DNA of 64,000 nucleotides from Onthophagus taurus (GCF_036711975.1 NC_091966.1:42415501-42479500); one strand, 5' to 3'. Counted from the stretch's first letter, positions 21,379 to 35,530 are shown. Notes: generated from the letters alone by a model not told the origin. Translations and numbers: made by a program.

Positions 21379-24300
21379 GTGTAGTCTTCTGTAAGAAGGA
21401 TGTGCTTCATTTGCAACATCTAGTTTTTCATTAGTAATACTTAGTCTTCTACCGGCAAAATCTAGTCTTTTGCAGCAATATCTAGTCTTCTACCAATAGT
21501 ATTTCGTCTTCTGGTAGTAGTGTGAAGTCTTCTGGAAGAAGAATCTGCTTCATTTGCAATATCTAATCTTTCATTAGTAGTACTTAGTCTTCTGCCAGCA
21601 ATATCTAGTTTTTTGCAGCAATACCTAGTCTTCTACCAACAGTATTTCTTCTTCTGGTAGTAGTGTGAAGTCTTCTGTAAGAAGAATATGCTTCATTTGC
21701 AACATCTAGTCTTTCATTAGTAATACTTAGTCTTCTACCGGCAAAATCTAGTCTTTTGCAGCGATATCTAGTCTTCTACCAACAGTATTTCGTCTTTTGG
21801 TAGTAGTGTGAAGTCTTCTGTAAGAAGAATATGCTTCATTTGCAATATCTAATCTTTCATTAGTAGTACTTAGTCTTCTGCCAGCAATATCTAGTTTTTT
21901 GCAGCAATATCTAGTCTTCTACCAACAGTATTTCGTCTTCTGGTAGTAGTGTGAAGTCTTCTGTAAGAAGAATATGCTTCATTTGCAACATCTAGTCTTT
22001 CATTAGTAATACTTAGTCTTCTACCGGCAAAAATCTAGTCTTTTGCAGCAATATCTAGTCTTCTACCAACAGTATTTCGTCTTCTGGTAGTAGTGTGAAG
22101 TCTTCTGTAAGAAGAATATGCTTCATTTGCAATATCTAATCTTTCATTAGTAGTACTTAGTCTTCTGCCAGCAATATCTAGTCTTCTGGAAGAAGAATCT
22201 GCTTCATTTGCAATATCTAATCTTTCATTAATAGTACTTAGTCTTCTGCCAGCAATATCTAGTTTTTTGCAGCAATATCTAGTCTTCTACCAACAGTATT
22301 TCGTCTTCTGGTAGTAGTGTGAAGTCTTCTGTAAGAAGAATATGCTTCATTTGCAACATCTAGTCTTTCATTAGTAATACTTAGTCTTCTACCGGCAAAA
22401 TCTAGTCTTTTGCAGCAATATCTAGTCTTCTACCAATAGTATTTCGTCTTCTGGTAGTAGTGTGAAGTCTTCTGGAAGAAGAATCTGCTTCATTTGCAAT
22501 ATCTAATCTTTCATTAGTAGTACTTAGTCTTTTGCCAGCAATATCTAGTTTTTTGCAGCAATATCTAGTCTTCTACCAACAGTATTTCGTCTTCTGGTAG
22601 TAGTGTGAAGTCTTCTGGAAGAAGAATCTGCTTCATTTGCAACATCTAGTCTTTCATTAGTAATACTTAGTCTTCTACCGGCAAAATCTAGTCTTTTGCA
22701 GCAATATCTAGTCTTCTACCAACAGTATTTCGTCTTCTGGTAGTAGTGTGAAGTCTTCTGTAAGAAGAATATGCTTCATTTGCAACATCTAGTCTTTCAT
22801 TAGTAATACTTAGTCTTCTACCGGCAAAATCTAGTCTTTTGCAGCAATATCTAGTCTTCTACCAACAGTATTTCGTCTTCTGGTAGTAGTGTGAAGTCTT
22901 CTGTAAGAAGAATATGCTTCATTTGCAACATCTAGTCTTTCATTAGTAATACTTAGTCTTCTACCGGCAAAATCTAGTCTTTTGCAGCAATATCTAGTCT
23001 TCTACCAATAGTATTTCGTCTTCTGGTAGTAGTGTGAAGTCTTCTGGAAGAAGAATCTGCTTCATTTGCAATATCTAATCTTTCATTAGTAGTACTTAGT
23101 CTTCTGCCAGCAATATCTAGTTTTTTGCAGCAATATCTAGTCTTCTACCAACAGTATTTCGTCTTCTGGTAGTAGTGTGAAGTCTTCTGGAAGAAGAATC
23201 TGCTTCATTTGCAATATCTAATCTTTCATTAGTAGTACTTAGTCTTCTGCCAGCAATATCTAGTTTTTTGCAGCAATATCTAGTCTTCTACCAACAGTAT
23301 TTCGTCTTCTGGTAGTAGTGTGAAGTCTTCTGTAAGAAGAATATGCTTCATTTGCAACATCTAGTCTTTCATTAGTAATACTTAGTCTTCTACCGGCAAA
23401 ATCTAGTCTTTTGCAGCAATATCTAGTCTTCTACCAACAGTATTTCGTCTTCTGGTAGTAGTGTGAAGTCTTCTGTAAGAAGAATCTGCTTCATTTGCAA
23501 TATCTAATCTTTCATTAGTAATACTTAGTCTTTTGCCAGCAATATCTAGTCTTTTGCAGCGATATCTAATCTTCTACTAACAGTATTTCGTCTTCTGGTA
23601 GTAGCGTGAAGTCTTCTGTAAGAAGAATCTGCTTCATTTGCAACATCTAGTCTTTCATTAGTAATACTTAGTCTTCTAGCGGCAAAATCTAGTCTTTTGC
23701 AGCAATATCTAGTCTTCTACCAACAGTATTTCGTCTTCTGGTAGTAGTGTGAAGTCTTCTGTAAGAAGAATCTGCTTCATTTGCAATATCTAATCTTTCA
23801 TTAGTAATACTTAGTCTTTTGCCAGCAATATCTAGTCTTTTGCAGCGATATCTAATCTTCTACTAACAGTATTTCGTCTTCTGGTAGTAGCGTGAAGTCT
23901 TCTGTAAGAAGAATCTGCTTCATTTGCAACATCTAGTCTTTCATTAGTAATACTTAGTCTTCTAGCGGCAAAATCTAGTCTTTTGCAGCAATATCTAGTC
24001 TTCTACCAACAGTATTTCGTCTTCTGGTAGTAGTGTGAAGTCTTCTGTAAGAAGAATCTGCTTCATTTGCAACATCTAGTCTTTCATTAGTAATAGTTAG
24101 TCTTCTACCGGCAAAATCTAGTCTTTTGCAGTGATATCTAATCTTCTACTAACAGTATTTCGTCTTCTGGTAGTAGTGTGAAGTCCTCTGTAAGAAGAAT
24201 CTGCTTCATTTGCAACATCTAGTCTTTCATTAGTAATACTTAGTCTTCTGCCAGCAATATCTAGTCTTTTACAGCGATATCTAATCTTCTACTAACAGTA

Positions 24301-24402
24301 TTTCGTCTTCTGGTAGTAGTGCGAAGTCTGCTATAAGAAGAATCTGCTTCATTTGCAACTAGATAGTCTTTCATTAGTAATACTTAGTCTTCTGCTAGCA
24401 AT
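21379..24402. repeat. 144-bp minisatellite (about 21 copies) of 21-bp subrepeats
   Basis: ACAGTATTTCGTCTTCTGGT recurs every 143-144 bp (for example 21782, 21925, 22069). Each unit is made of about seven 21-bp subrepeats with the common word TAGTCTT(C/T)T. Two unit variants, one with CTTCTACCGGCAA and one with CTTCTGCCAGCAA, alternate in blocks, showing past unequal exchange. Read on the minus strand a unit gives 48 residues in seven-residue steps, but single-base indels break the frame in places. Confidence 0.9.
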
Positions 24403-25086
24403 AGAGAAGCTATCGAGATTATGTTTTCTAGTGCACACGCATCTGAGAGTAACTATCAGAGAGTCTCCACCAACTTTCGGAGAGTGGACAAGTTGAGACA
24501 TGTACTCAAGTGGACACGTACAATTTATCTATCGTGAGAGTAACTGTCAAAAAATGAACACGGTTCGAATTTTGCTGCGAGTTTTCTTAATATAACACGT
24601 TTAAAAATGACGGCTAAAAGAAAATAGTCCCAAGAAGAAATATTGAATTAACTGAAGTATATGAAGAAAATTCAGTTCTTTGGAATGCCAAATCTAAAGA
24701 ATATAGAAATCGCGAATGTAGTCTTCTGTAAGAAGGATGTGCTTCATTTGTAATCTCTAGTCTTTCACTAGCAATATCTAGTCTTCTGCCAGCAATATTT
24801 AGTCTTTTGCAGCAATATCTAGTCTTATTCTACCAACAGTATTTCGTCTTCTGGTAGTACTGTGAAGTCTTCTGCCAGCAATATCTAGTCTCTTTCAGCA
24901 ATTGAATAAATTTTATTTTCCATAGCACACATTTCACACGGTCCTGAGAGAATTGTCTGAGAAAAAGCTCTCTGAAGTTTTATAGAAGCTCTCGGAGAGC
25001 TAAAACAGTCTCAAGTGGACACACAGTTGAGAGTAGATATCGAGAGTTACTCTCAGAAGTTTCTCTCAAGTGGACACCTAGCTTTA

Positions 25087-25518
25087 GTATAGCTCGCAAA
25101 AAATAATCTATTTATAAAGTTGTACAAATTTCATACAAAAAATAAAGTTGTGTTGAAAATTATGGTAGGATAATGAGTATCAATGTATTATTGTATAGAA
25201 ATTGAAATAAATGTACATGTACGATAATTATCGTCCGTTTGGCAACACTGATCAGTACCAATTTATAAAAATTGAAAAAAATATGTATCAATTTCCTATC
25301 TTTTTCGATATTTTACGTGCGAAAATTACATTTTAATAACAATTAATTAAATAATTAATTATAATATTCAAAATAAATAAAAATTAAATTTTAAGCAAAT
25401 TTAAAAATTTTAAATCTAGAGAAATTTGTGCTAAACAAAATTTATGTTGGTAACGTTTATCGATTAACCTCAAAATCTTTTTGGTTCACCATCAATAACT
25501 TTACTCATTTTTAATTTC
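25087..25518 (+). promoter_or_regulatory. upstream region of THUMPD1
   Basis: This AT-rich stretch between the Harbinger right end and the THUMPD1 start codon presumably contains the promoter. No distinct element is recognised. Confidence 0.35.
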
Positions 25519-26322
25519 ATGTCTAAAAAAATGTATAAACATTCTAAACGTGCCAAATACACATCAAATAATTATTCTTCAAAATCAGGGAGTAATTTAG
25601 AACCGGGAATGAAAGGATTTCTTTGTACGTTTAATAACCGTGAAAAAGAATGTATTAGAGAAGCTTACAACGTTTTAAATAAATATGCAGATGAATTATA
25701 TGGTCCTGAAACGTTAGAGTGTGATTTAAACCCGGAACAATCCGAAAGTAACATAGAAGATGATTTAGAAAAGGAATTAAAAGAACTAAAAGCTAAGAAT
25801 GTGAAGAAAAAACGATTTCAAGTTGTTAAATCAGGCGCAAAAAACGTTTTATTTGTCCGTACCACAATTGAAGATCCCGTAACGTTAGCTACTTTAATCA
25901 TGAATGAATTAAAAAATAGTAAATCACCTCAAACTAGGTTTTTGTATAGGTTAATTCCGATTCAAGTTACTTGTAAAGCTTACATTGATGATATTAAGAA
26001 TGTTCTTAAGGAATCAATATTGGGAAATCATTTTAAAGATAATGATAAATCATTTTCCATAGTTTATAATCATAGAAATAATAACCATTTAGAGAGAGAT
26101 ACGGTTATTAAAAGTGTAGCCGATTTGATAGAAGAAATTCCTGGGAAACATCCTGTTAATTTAAATAATCCTGATATTAGTATTGTTATTGAAATAATTA
26201 AAAATGTTGCGTTGTTATCTATTGTGCATAATTATGTGGATATGAAAAAATTTAATTTACTTGCATATTCATCTAATGAAGCAAATTTAAATGATGAAAG
26301 TTGTAAAAAAGAAAATGATTAA
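25519..26322 (+). CDS. THUMPD1: THUMP domain-containing protein 1 (NAT10/Tan1-type tRNA acetylation adaptor)
   Basis: A single exon encodes 267 residues. The basic N-terminus (residues 1-20) leads to a conserved block GMKGFLCTFNNREKECIREA. RFQVVKSGAKNVLFVRT (about 99-115) and the THUMP domain (about 120-245) follow, including LIPIQVTCKAY, NHRNNNHLERDTVI and VIEIIKNVALLSIV, all closely matching human THUMPD1 and yeast Tan1. The family binds tRNA and guides the acetyltransferase NAT10/Kre33 to form N4-acetylcytidine in the D-arm of serine and leucine tRNAs. Insect members are shorter than the human protein, mainly in the tails. It is flanked by a Harbinger element and a satellite block but shows no damage. 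Confidence 0.95.
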   Translation: MSKKMYKHSKRAKYTSNNYSSKSGSNLEPGMKGFLCTFNNREKECIREAYNVLNKYADELYGPETLECDLNPEQSESNIEDDLEKELKELKAKNVKKKRFQVVKSGAKNVLFVRTTIEDPVTLATLIMNELKNSKSPQTRFLYRLIPIQVTCKAYIDDIKNVLKESILGNHFKDNDKSFSIVYNHRNNNHLERDTVIKSVADLIEEIPGKHPVNLNNPDISIVIEIIKNVALLSIVHNYVDMKKFNLLAYSSNEANLNDESCKKEND

Positions 26323-26326
26323 TAAA
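26321..26326 (+). terminator. AATAAA overlapping the THUMPD1 stop
   Basis: An AATAAA begins within the TAA stop codon. An ATTAAA lies near 26371 and may be the functional signal instead. Confidence 0.3.
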
Positions 26327-26404
26327 TTATTCGATGTTTTATATTGGAATTGACCCAATATGGATGTGTTTTATTAAAAAGTTCTAAGTTTTAAGACGTT
26401 AATT

Positions 26405-29400
26405 ATTTCACCTTCGAGCGGGCGCGGTTATAAAATTTAAACAACATAAAAAATAATACAATTTTTGTAAAGATCGGAAAATTCTAACCCAATTTGATAT
26501 ATCACGCTCTATATCTACCATCAAATTCACTTTTAAAACTATAAATGACATAATCAATTAGTGTTTTGTTTTCGTCCATCTTGATTTTTTAAAACAAAGA
26601 TATCTCGGATGTTATAACACATAGATAGGTCGAGTTTAGACTCATTTTATGCGATTTTCAATTATCTATTGTAATACACGCGCATTATTTATTTTCAGCA
26701 ATCTTTGATTTTATAAAATTTAAACAACATAAAAAATAATACGATTTTTGTAAAGATCGGAAAATTTTAACCCAATTTGATATATCACGCTCTATATCTA
26801 TCATAAAATTCACTATAAAAACTTTAATAAATGACATAATTAATTAGTGTTTTGTTTTCGTCCATCTTGATTTTTTAAAACAAAGATATCTCGGATGTTA
26901 TAACACATAGATAGGTCGCGTTTGGACTCATTTTATGCGATTTTCAATGATCTATTGTAATACACGCGCGTTATTTATTTTCAGCAATCTTTGATTTTAT
27001 AAAATTTAAACAACATAAAAAATAATACGATTTTTGTAAAGATCGGAAAATTCTAACCCAATTTGATATATCACGCTCTATATCTATCATAAAATTCACT
27101 TCTAAAAGCATAAATGACATAATTAATTAGTGTTTTGTTTTCGTCCATCTTGATTTTTTAAAACAAAGATATCTCGGGTGTTATAACACATAGATAGGTC
27201 GAGTTTGGACTCATTTTATGCGATTTTCAATTATCTATTGTAATAAACGCGCATTATTTATTTTCAGCAATCTTTGATTTTATAAAATTTAAACAACATA
27301 AAAAATAATACGATTTTTGTAAAGATCGGAAAATTTTAACCCAATTTGATATATCACGCTCTATATCTATCATAAAATTCACTTTTAAAACTATAAATGA
27401 CATAATTAATTAGTGTTTTGTTTTCGTCCATCTTGATTTTTTAAAACAAAGATATCTCGGGCGCTATAACACATAGATAGGTCGAGTTTGGACTCATTTT
27501 ACGCATTTTTTTAATTATCTATCGTAATATACACGCATTAGTTATTTTCAACCATCTTGGATTCTATAAAATTTAAACAACATAAAAAATAATACGATTT
27601 TTGTAGAGATCGGAAAATTCTAATCTAATTTGATATATCACGCTCTATATCTACCATCAAATTCACTTTTAAAACTATAAATGACATAATTAATTAGTGT
27701 TTTGTTTTCGGCCATCTTGATTTTTAAAAACAAAGATATCTCGGGTGTTATAACACATAGATAGGTCGAGTTTGGACTCATTTTACTCGTTTTTTAATTA
27801 ACTACCGCAATATACACGCATTATTTATTTTCGACCATCTTGGATATTATAAAATTTAAACAACATAAAAAATAATACGATTTTTGTAGAGATCGGAAAA
27901 TTCTAGCCCAATTTGATATATCACGCTCTATATTTACCATCAAATTCACTTTTAAAACTATAAATGACATAATTAATTAGTGTTTTGTTTTCGGCCATCT
28001 TGATTTTTTAAAACAAAGATATCTCGGGTGTTATAACACATAGATAGGTCGAGTTTGGACTCATTTTACGTGTTTTTTAATTATCTATCGTAATATACAC
28101 GCATTATTTAGTTTCGACCATCTTGGATTCTATAAAATTTAAAAAACATAACAAATAATACGATTTTTGTAAAGATCAAAAAATTCATAACTAATTTGAT
28201 ATATCACGCTCTATATCTACCATCAAATTCACTTTTAAAACTATAAATGACATAATTAATTAGTGTTTTGTTTTCGTCCATCTTGATTTTTCAAAACAAA
28301 GATATCTCGGGCGTTATAACACATAGATAGGTCGAGTTTGGACTCATTTTACGCATTTTTTTAATTATCTATCGTAATATACACGCATTATTTATTTTCA
28401 ACCATCTTCGATTCTATAAATTTTAAAAAACATAACAAATAATACGATTTTTGTAAAGATCAGAAAATTCTAAACTAATTTGATATATCACACTTTATAT
28501 CTATCATAAAATTCACTTCTAAAAGTATAAATGACATAATTAGTGTTTTGTTTTCGTCCATCTTGATTTTTTAAAACAAAGATATCTCGGGTGTTATAAC
28601 ACATAGATAGGTCGAGTTTGGACTCATTTTACGCGTTTTTTAATTATTTACCGTAATATACACGCATTATTTATTTTCGATCATCTTGGATTCTATAAAA
28701 TTTAAACAACATAAAAAATAATACGATTTTTGTAGAGATCGGAAAATTCTAGCACAATTTGATATATCACGCTCTATATCTACCATCAAATTCACTTTTA
28801 AAACTATAAAATGACATATTCAGTTAGTGTTTTGTTTTTGGCCATCTTGATATTTTAAAACAAAGATATCTCGGGTGTTATAACACATAGATAGGTTGAG
28901 TTTGGACTCATTTTACGCGTTTTTTAATTATCTATCGTAATATACACGCATTATTTATTTTCGACCATCTTGGATTCTATAAAATTTAAACAACATAAAA
29001 AATAATACGATTTTTGTAGAGATCGGAAAATTCTAACCTAATTTGATATATCACGCTCTATATCTACCATCAAATTCACTTTTAAAACTATAAATGACAT
29101 AATTAATTAGTGTTTTGTTTTCGTCCATCTTGATTTTTTAAAAGAAAGATATCTCGGGTGTTATAACACATAGATAGGTCGAGTTTGGACTCATTTTACG
29201 CGTTTTTTAATTATCTATCGTAATATACACGCATTATTTAGTTTCGACCATCTTGGATTTTATAAAATTTAAAAAACATAACAAATAATACGATTTTTGT
29301 AAAGATCAAAAAATTCATAACTAATTTGATATATCACGCTCTATATCTACCATCAAATTCACTTTTAAAACTATAAATGACATAATTAATTAGTGTTTTG

Positions 29401-32400
29401 TTTTCGTCCATCTTGATTTTTTAAAACAAAGATATCTCGGGTGTTATAACACATAGATAGGTCGAGTTTGGACTCATTTTACGCGTTTTTTAATTATCTA
29501 TCGTAATATACACGCATTATTTAGTTTCGACCATCTTGGATTTTATAAAATTTAAAAAACATAACAAATAATACGATTTTTGTAAAGATCAAAAAATTCA
29601 TAACTAATTTGATATATCACGCTCTATATCTACCATCAAATTCACTTTTAAAACTATAAATGACATAATTAATTAGTGTTTTGTTTTCGTCCATCTTGAT
29701 TTTTTAAAACAAAGATATCTCGGGTGTTATAACACATAGATAGGTCGAGTTTGGACTCATTTTACGCGTTTTTTAATTATCTATCGTAATATACACGCAT
29801 TATTTAGTTTCGACCATCTTGGATTTTATAAAATTTAAAAAACATAACAAATAATACGATTTTTGTAAAGATCAAAAAATTCATAACTAATTTGATATAT
29901 CACGCTCTATATCTACCATCAAATTCACTTTTAAAACTATAAATGACATAATTAATTAGTGTTTTGTTTTCGTCCATCTTGATTTTTTAAAACAAAGATA
30001 TCTCGGGTGTTATAACACATAGATAGGTCGAGTTTGGACTCATTTTACGCGTTTTTTAATTATCTATCGTAATATACACGCATTATTTATTTTCGACCAT
30101 CTTGGATTCTATAAATTTTAAAAAACATAACAAATAATACGATTTTTGTAAAGATCAGAAAATTCTAAACTAATTTGATATATCACACTTTATATCTATC
30201 ACAAAATTCACTTCTAAAAGCATAAATGACATAATTAATTTGTGTTTTGTTTTCGTCCATCTTGATTTTTTAAAACAAAGATATCTCGGGTGTTATAACA
30301 CATAGATAGGTCGAGTTTGGACTCATTTTACGCGTTTTTTAATTAACTACCGCAATATACACGCATTATTTATTTTCGACCATCTTGGATTTTATAAAAT
30401 TTAAACAACATAAAAAATAATACGATTTTTGTAGAGATCGGAAAATTCTAACCTAATTTGATATATCACGCTCTATATCTACCATCAAATTCACTTCTAA
30501 AACTATAAATGACATAATTAATTAGTGTTTTGTTTTCGTCCATCTTGATTTTTTAAAACAAAGATATCTCGGGTGTTATAACACATAGATAGGTCGAGTT
30601 TGGACTTATTTTACGCGTTTTTTAATTATCTATTGTAATATACACGCATTATTTATTTTCGACCATCTTGGATTCTATAAAATTTAAAAAACATAAAAAA
30701 TAATACGATTTTTGTAGAGATCAGAAAATTCTTAACTAATTTGATATATCACACTTTATATCCATCATAAAATTCACTTCTAAAAGCATAAATGACATAA
30801 TTAGTGTTTTGTTTTCGTCCATCTTGATTTTTTAAAACAAAGATATCTCGGGTGTTATAACACATAGATAGGTCGAGTTTGGACTCATTTTACGCGTTTT
30901 TTAATTAACTACCGTAATATACACGCATTATTTATTTTCAACCATCTTAGATTCTATAAATTTTAAAAAACATAAAAAATAATACGATTTTTGTAGAGAT
31001 CAGAAAATTCTTAACTAATTTGATATATTACACTTTATATCCATCATAAAATTCACTTCTAAAACTATAAATGACATAATTAATTAGTGTTTTGTTTTCG
31101 TCCATCTTGATTTTTTAAAACAAAGATATCTCGGGTGCTATAACACATAGCTAGGTCGAGTTTGGACTCATTTTACGCGTTTTTCAATTATCTATCGTAA
31201 TATACACGCATTATTTATTTTCGACCATCTTGGATTTTATAAAATTTAAACAACATAAAAAATAATACGATTTTTGTAGAGATCGGAAAATTCTAACCTA
31301 ATTTGACATATCACACTCTATATCTACCATCAAATTCACTTTTAAAACTATAAATGACATAATCAACTAGTGTTTTGTTTTTGGCCATCTTGATATTTTA
31401 AAACTAAGATATCTCGGGTGTTATAACACATAGATAGGTCGAGTTTGGACTCATTTTACGTGTTTTTTAATTAACTACCGTAATATACACGCATTATTTA
31501 TTTTCGACCATCTTGGATTTTATAAAATTTAAACAACATAAAAAATAATACGATTTTTGTAGAGATCGGAAAATTCTAGCCCAATTTGATATATCACGCT
31601 CTATATCTACCATCAAATTCACTTTTAAAACTATAAATGACGTAATTAATTAGTGTTTTGTTTTCGTCCATCTTGATTTTTTAAAACAGATATCTCGGGT
31701 GTTATAACACACAGATAGGTTGAGTTTGGACTCATTTTACGCGTTTTTTAATTAACTACCGTAATATACACGCATTATTTATTTTCGACCATCTTGTATT
31801 TTATAAAATTTAAACAACATAAAAAATAATACGATTTTTGTAGAGATCGGAAAATTCTAGCCCAATTTGATATATCACGCTCTATATCTACCATCAAATT
31901 CACTTTTAAAACTATAAAATGACATAATCAATTAGTGTTTTGTTTTCGGCCATCTTGATTTTTAAAAACAAAAATATCTCGGGTGCTATAACACATAGAT
32001 AGGTCGAGTTTGGACTCATTTTACGCGTTTTTTAATTATCTATCGTAATATACACGCATTATTTATTTTCGACCATCTTGGATTCTATAAAATTTAAACA
32101 ACATAAAAAATAATACGATTTTTGTAGAGATCGGAAAATTCTAACCTAATTTGATATATCACGCTCTATATCTACCATCAAATTCACTTTTAAAACTATA
32201 AATGACATAATTAATTAGTGTTTTGTTTTCGTCCATCTTGATTTTTTAAAAGAAAGATATCTCGGGTGTTATAACACATAGATAGGTCGAGTTTGGACTC
32301 ATTTTACGCGTTTTTTAATTATCTATCGTAATATACACGCATTATTTAGTTTCGACCATCTTGGATTTTATAAAATTTAAAAAACATAACAAATAATACG

Positions 32401-35210
32401 ATTTTTGTAAAGATCAAAAAATTCATAACTAATTTGATATATCACGCTCTATATCTACCATCAAATTCACTTTTAAAACTATAAATGACATAATTAATTA
32501 GTGTTTTGTTTTCGTCCATCTTGATTTTTTAAAACAAAGATATCTCGGGTGTTATAACACATAGATAGGTCGAGTTTGGACTCATTTTACGCGTTTTTTA
32601 ATTATCTATCGTAATATACACGCATTATTTAGTTTCGACCATCTTGGATTTTATAAAATTTAAAAAACATAACAAATAATACGATTTTTGTAAAGATCAA
32701 AAAATTCATAACTAATTTGATATATCACGCTCTATATCTACCATCAAATTCACTTTTAAAACTATAAATGACATAATTAATTAGTGTTTTGTTTTCGTCC
32801 ATCTTGATTTTTTAAAACAAAGATATCTCGGGTGTTATAACACATAGATAGGTCGAGTTTGGACTCATTTTACGCGTTTTTTAATTATCTATCGTAATAT
32901 ACACGCATTATTTATTTTCGACCATCTTGGATTCTATAAATTTTAAAAAACATAACAAATAATACGATTTTTGTAAAGATCAAAAAATTCATAACTAATT
33001 TGATATATCACGCTCTATATCTACCATCAAATTCACTTTTAAAACTATAAATGACATAATTAATTAGTGTTTTGTTTTCGTCCATCTTGATTTTTTAAAA
33101 CAAAGATATCTCGGGTGTTATAACACATAGATAGGTCGAGTTTGGACTCATTTTACGCGTTTTTTAATTATCTATCGTAATATACACGCATTATTTATTT
33201 TCGACCATCTTGGATTCTATAAATTTTAAAAAACATAACAAATAATACGATTTTTGTAAAGATCAGAAAATTCTAAACTAATTTGATATATCACACTTTA
33301 TATCTATCACAAAATTCACTTCTAAAAGCATAAATGACATAATTAATTTGTGTTTTGTTTTCGTCCATCTTGATTTTTTAAAACAAAGATATCTCGGGTG
33401 TTATAACACATAGATAGGTCGAGTTTGGACTCATTTTACGCGTTTTTTAATTAACTACCGCAATATACACGCATTATTTATTTTCGACCATCTTGGATTT
33501 TATAAAATTTAAACAACATAAAAAATAATACGATTTTTGTAGAGATCGGAAAATTCTAACCTAATTTGATATATCACGCTCTATATCTACCATCAAATTC
33601 ACTTCTAAAACTATAAATGACATAATTAATTAGTGTTTTGTTTTCGTCCATCTTGATTTTTTAAAACAAAGATATCTCGGGTGTTATAACACATAGATAG
33701 GTCGAGTTTGGACTTATTTTACGCGTTTTTTAATTATCTATTGTAATATACACGCATTATTTATTTTCGACCATCTTGGATTCTATAAAATTTAAAAAAC
33801 ATAAAAAATAATACGATTTTTGTAGAGATCAGAAAATTCTTAACTAATTTGATATATCACACTTTATATCCATCATAAAATTCACTTCTAAAAGCATAAA
33901 TGACATAATTAGTGTTTTGTTTTCGTCCATCTTGATTTTTTAAAACAAAGATATCTCGGGTGTTATAACACATAGATAGGTCGAGTTTGGACTCATTTTA
34001 CGCGTTTTTTAATTAACTACCGTAATATACACGCATTATTTATTTTCAACCATCTTAGATTCTATAAATTTTAAAAAACATAAAAAATAATACGATTTTT
34101 GTAGAGATCAGAAAATTCTTAACTAATTTGATATATTACACTTTATATCCATCATAAAATTCACTTCTAAAACTATAAATGACATAATTAATTAGTGTTT
34201 TGTTTTCGTCCATCTTGATTTTTTAAAACAAAGATATCTCGGGTGCTATAACACATAGCTAGGTCGAGTTTGGACTCATTTTACGCGTTTTTCAATTATC
34301 TATCGTAATATACACGCATTATTTATTTTCGACCATCTTGGATTTTATAAAATTTAAACAACATAAAAAATAATACGATTTTTGTAGAGATCGGAAAATT
34401 CTAACCTAATTTGACATATCACACTCTATATCTACCATCAAATTCACTTTTAAAACTATAAATGACATAATCAACTAGTGTTTTGTTTTTGGCCATCTTG
34501 ATATTTTAAAACTAAGATATCTCGGGTGTTATAACACATAGATAGGTCGAGTTTGGACTCATTTTACGTGTTTTTTAATTAACTACCGTAATATACACGC
34601 ATTATTTATTTTCGACCATCTTGGATTTTATAAAATTTAAACAACATAAAAAATAATACGATTTTTGTAGAGATCGGAAAATTCTAGCCCAATTTGATAT
34701 ATCACGCTCTATATCTACCATCAAATTCACTTTTAAAACTATAAATGACGTAATTAATTAGTGTTTTGTTTTCGTCCATCTTGATTTTTTAAAACAGATA
34801 TCTCGGGTGTTATAACACACAGATAGGTTGAGTTTGGACTCATTTTACGCGTTTTTTAATTAACTACCGTAATATACACGCATTATTTATTTTCGACCAT
34901 CTTGTATTTTATAAAATTTAAACAACATAAAAAATAATACGATTTTTGTAGAGATCGGAAAATTCTAGCCCAATTTGATATATCACGCTCTATATCTACC
35001 ATCAAATTCACTTTTAAAACTATAAAATGACATAATCAATTAGTGTTTTGTTTTCGGCCATCTTGATTTTTAAAAACAAAAATATCTCGGGTGCTATAAC
35101 ACATAGATAGGTCGAGTTTGGACTCATTTTACGCATTTTTTTAATTATCTATCGTAATATACAAGCATTATTTAGTTTCGACCATCTTGGATTCTATAAA
35201 ATTTAAAAAA
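26405..35210. repeat. family B satellite array, 283-286 bp monomer, about 31 copies
   Basis: TAAAATTTAAACAACAT (TAAAATTTAAAAAACAT in many copies) recurs at 26431, 26714, 27000, 27283 and onward. Every monomer contains ATATCTCGGGTGTTATAACA and GTCGAGTTTGGACTCATTTT. The left monomers (TTTTATGCGATTTTCAA type) are more diverged and the right ones very uniform. There is no coding capacity. Confidence 0.97.
28905..35120. repeat. 3108-bp tandem duplication of 11 satellite monomers
   Basis: Private variants recur exactly 3108 bp apart: AAAAGAAAGATATC at 29140 and 32248, TATCTATCACAAAATTC at 30193 and 33301, ACACATAGCTAGGTC at 31143 and 34251, AAAACAGATATCTC at 31683 and 34791. The two blocks are about 28905-32012 and 32013-35120. 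They look almost identical, indicating a recent event or an assembly duplication. Confidence 0.9.
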
Positions 35211-35212
35211 CA

Positions 35213-35530
35213 AGTTGAACTTCAAAGCACACTACAAAAAAATACAAACAGAGGTAACAAGACGAGCAAAACATTTTAGATCATTGACCTACAAAGACAA
35301 GAGTATTTCTATAAAATCGGCGACACAGATTTATAAAAGTATATGCCGACCACTCCTCGATTATGGACATCTCACAACTATATGTTCTCAGGAGTCAACA
35401 AAGGAAGTAATCAGGAAAGCAGAAAGAAAATGTTTACGAATTCTGACAAAAATTAGACACCCGAACTCTCGAGCAAGACACTCTACATCAGATGTGCAAG
35501 ACTCGAACGAACGAAGAAAGACCTAAAACA
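35213..35530 (+). pseudogene. LINE reverse-transcriptase C-terminal fragment at the satellite edge
   Basis: Residues such as SICRPLLDYGH and AERKCLRILTKIRH fit the C-terminal part of a Jockey/R1-like LINE polymerase. It starts within a few bases of the last satellite monomer and ends in a stop at 35526. No catalytic part is present. Confidence 0.6.

Larger units (their letters stand above)
21019..25083. mobile_element. PIF/Harbinger-like element, copy 2, expanded by a minisatellite
   Basis: The ends AGCTAGGTGTCCA and TGGACACCTAGCT lie between TTA trinucleotides (21016-21018, 25084-25086). The first about 350 bp match copy 1 at 14057, including a MADF relic. The interior is expanded to about 3 kb of 144-bp repeats. 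At about 24403 a second truncated left end of the same element begins and runs through another MADF relic (about 24615) and a short repeat block to the common right end. This is therefore a fusion of two copies or an internal duplication. Confidence 0.8.

Noticed and set aside
26405..35210. CRISPR-like array of regularly spaced repeats
   Set aside because: Monomers are contiguous 283-286 bp units without unique spacers, in a eukaryotic genome. This is ordinary satellite organisation.
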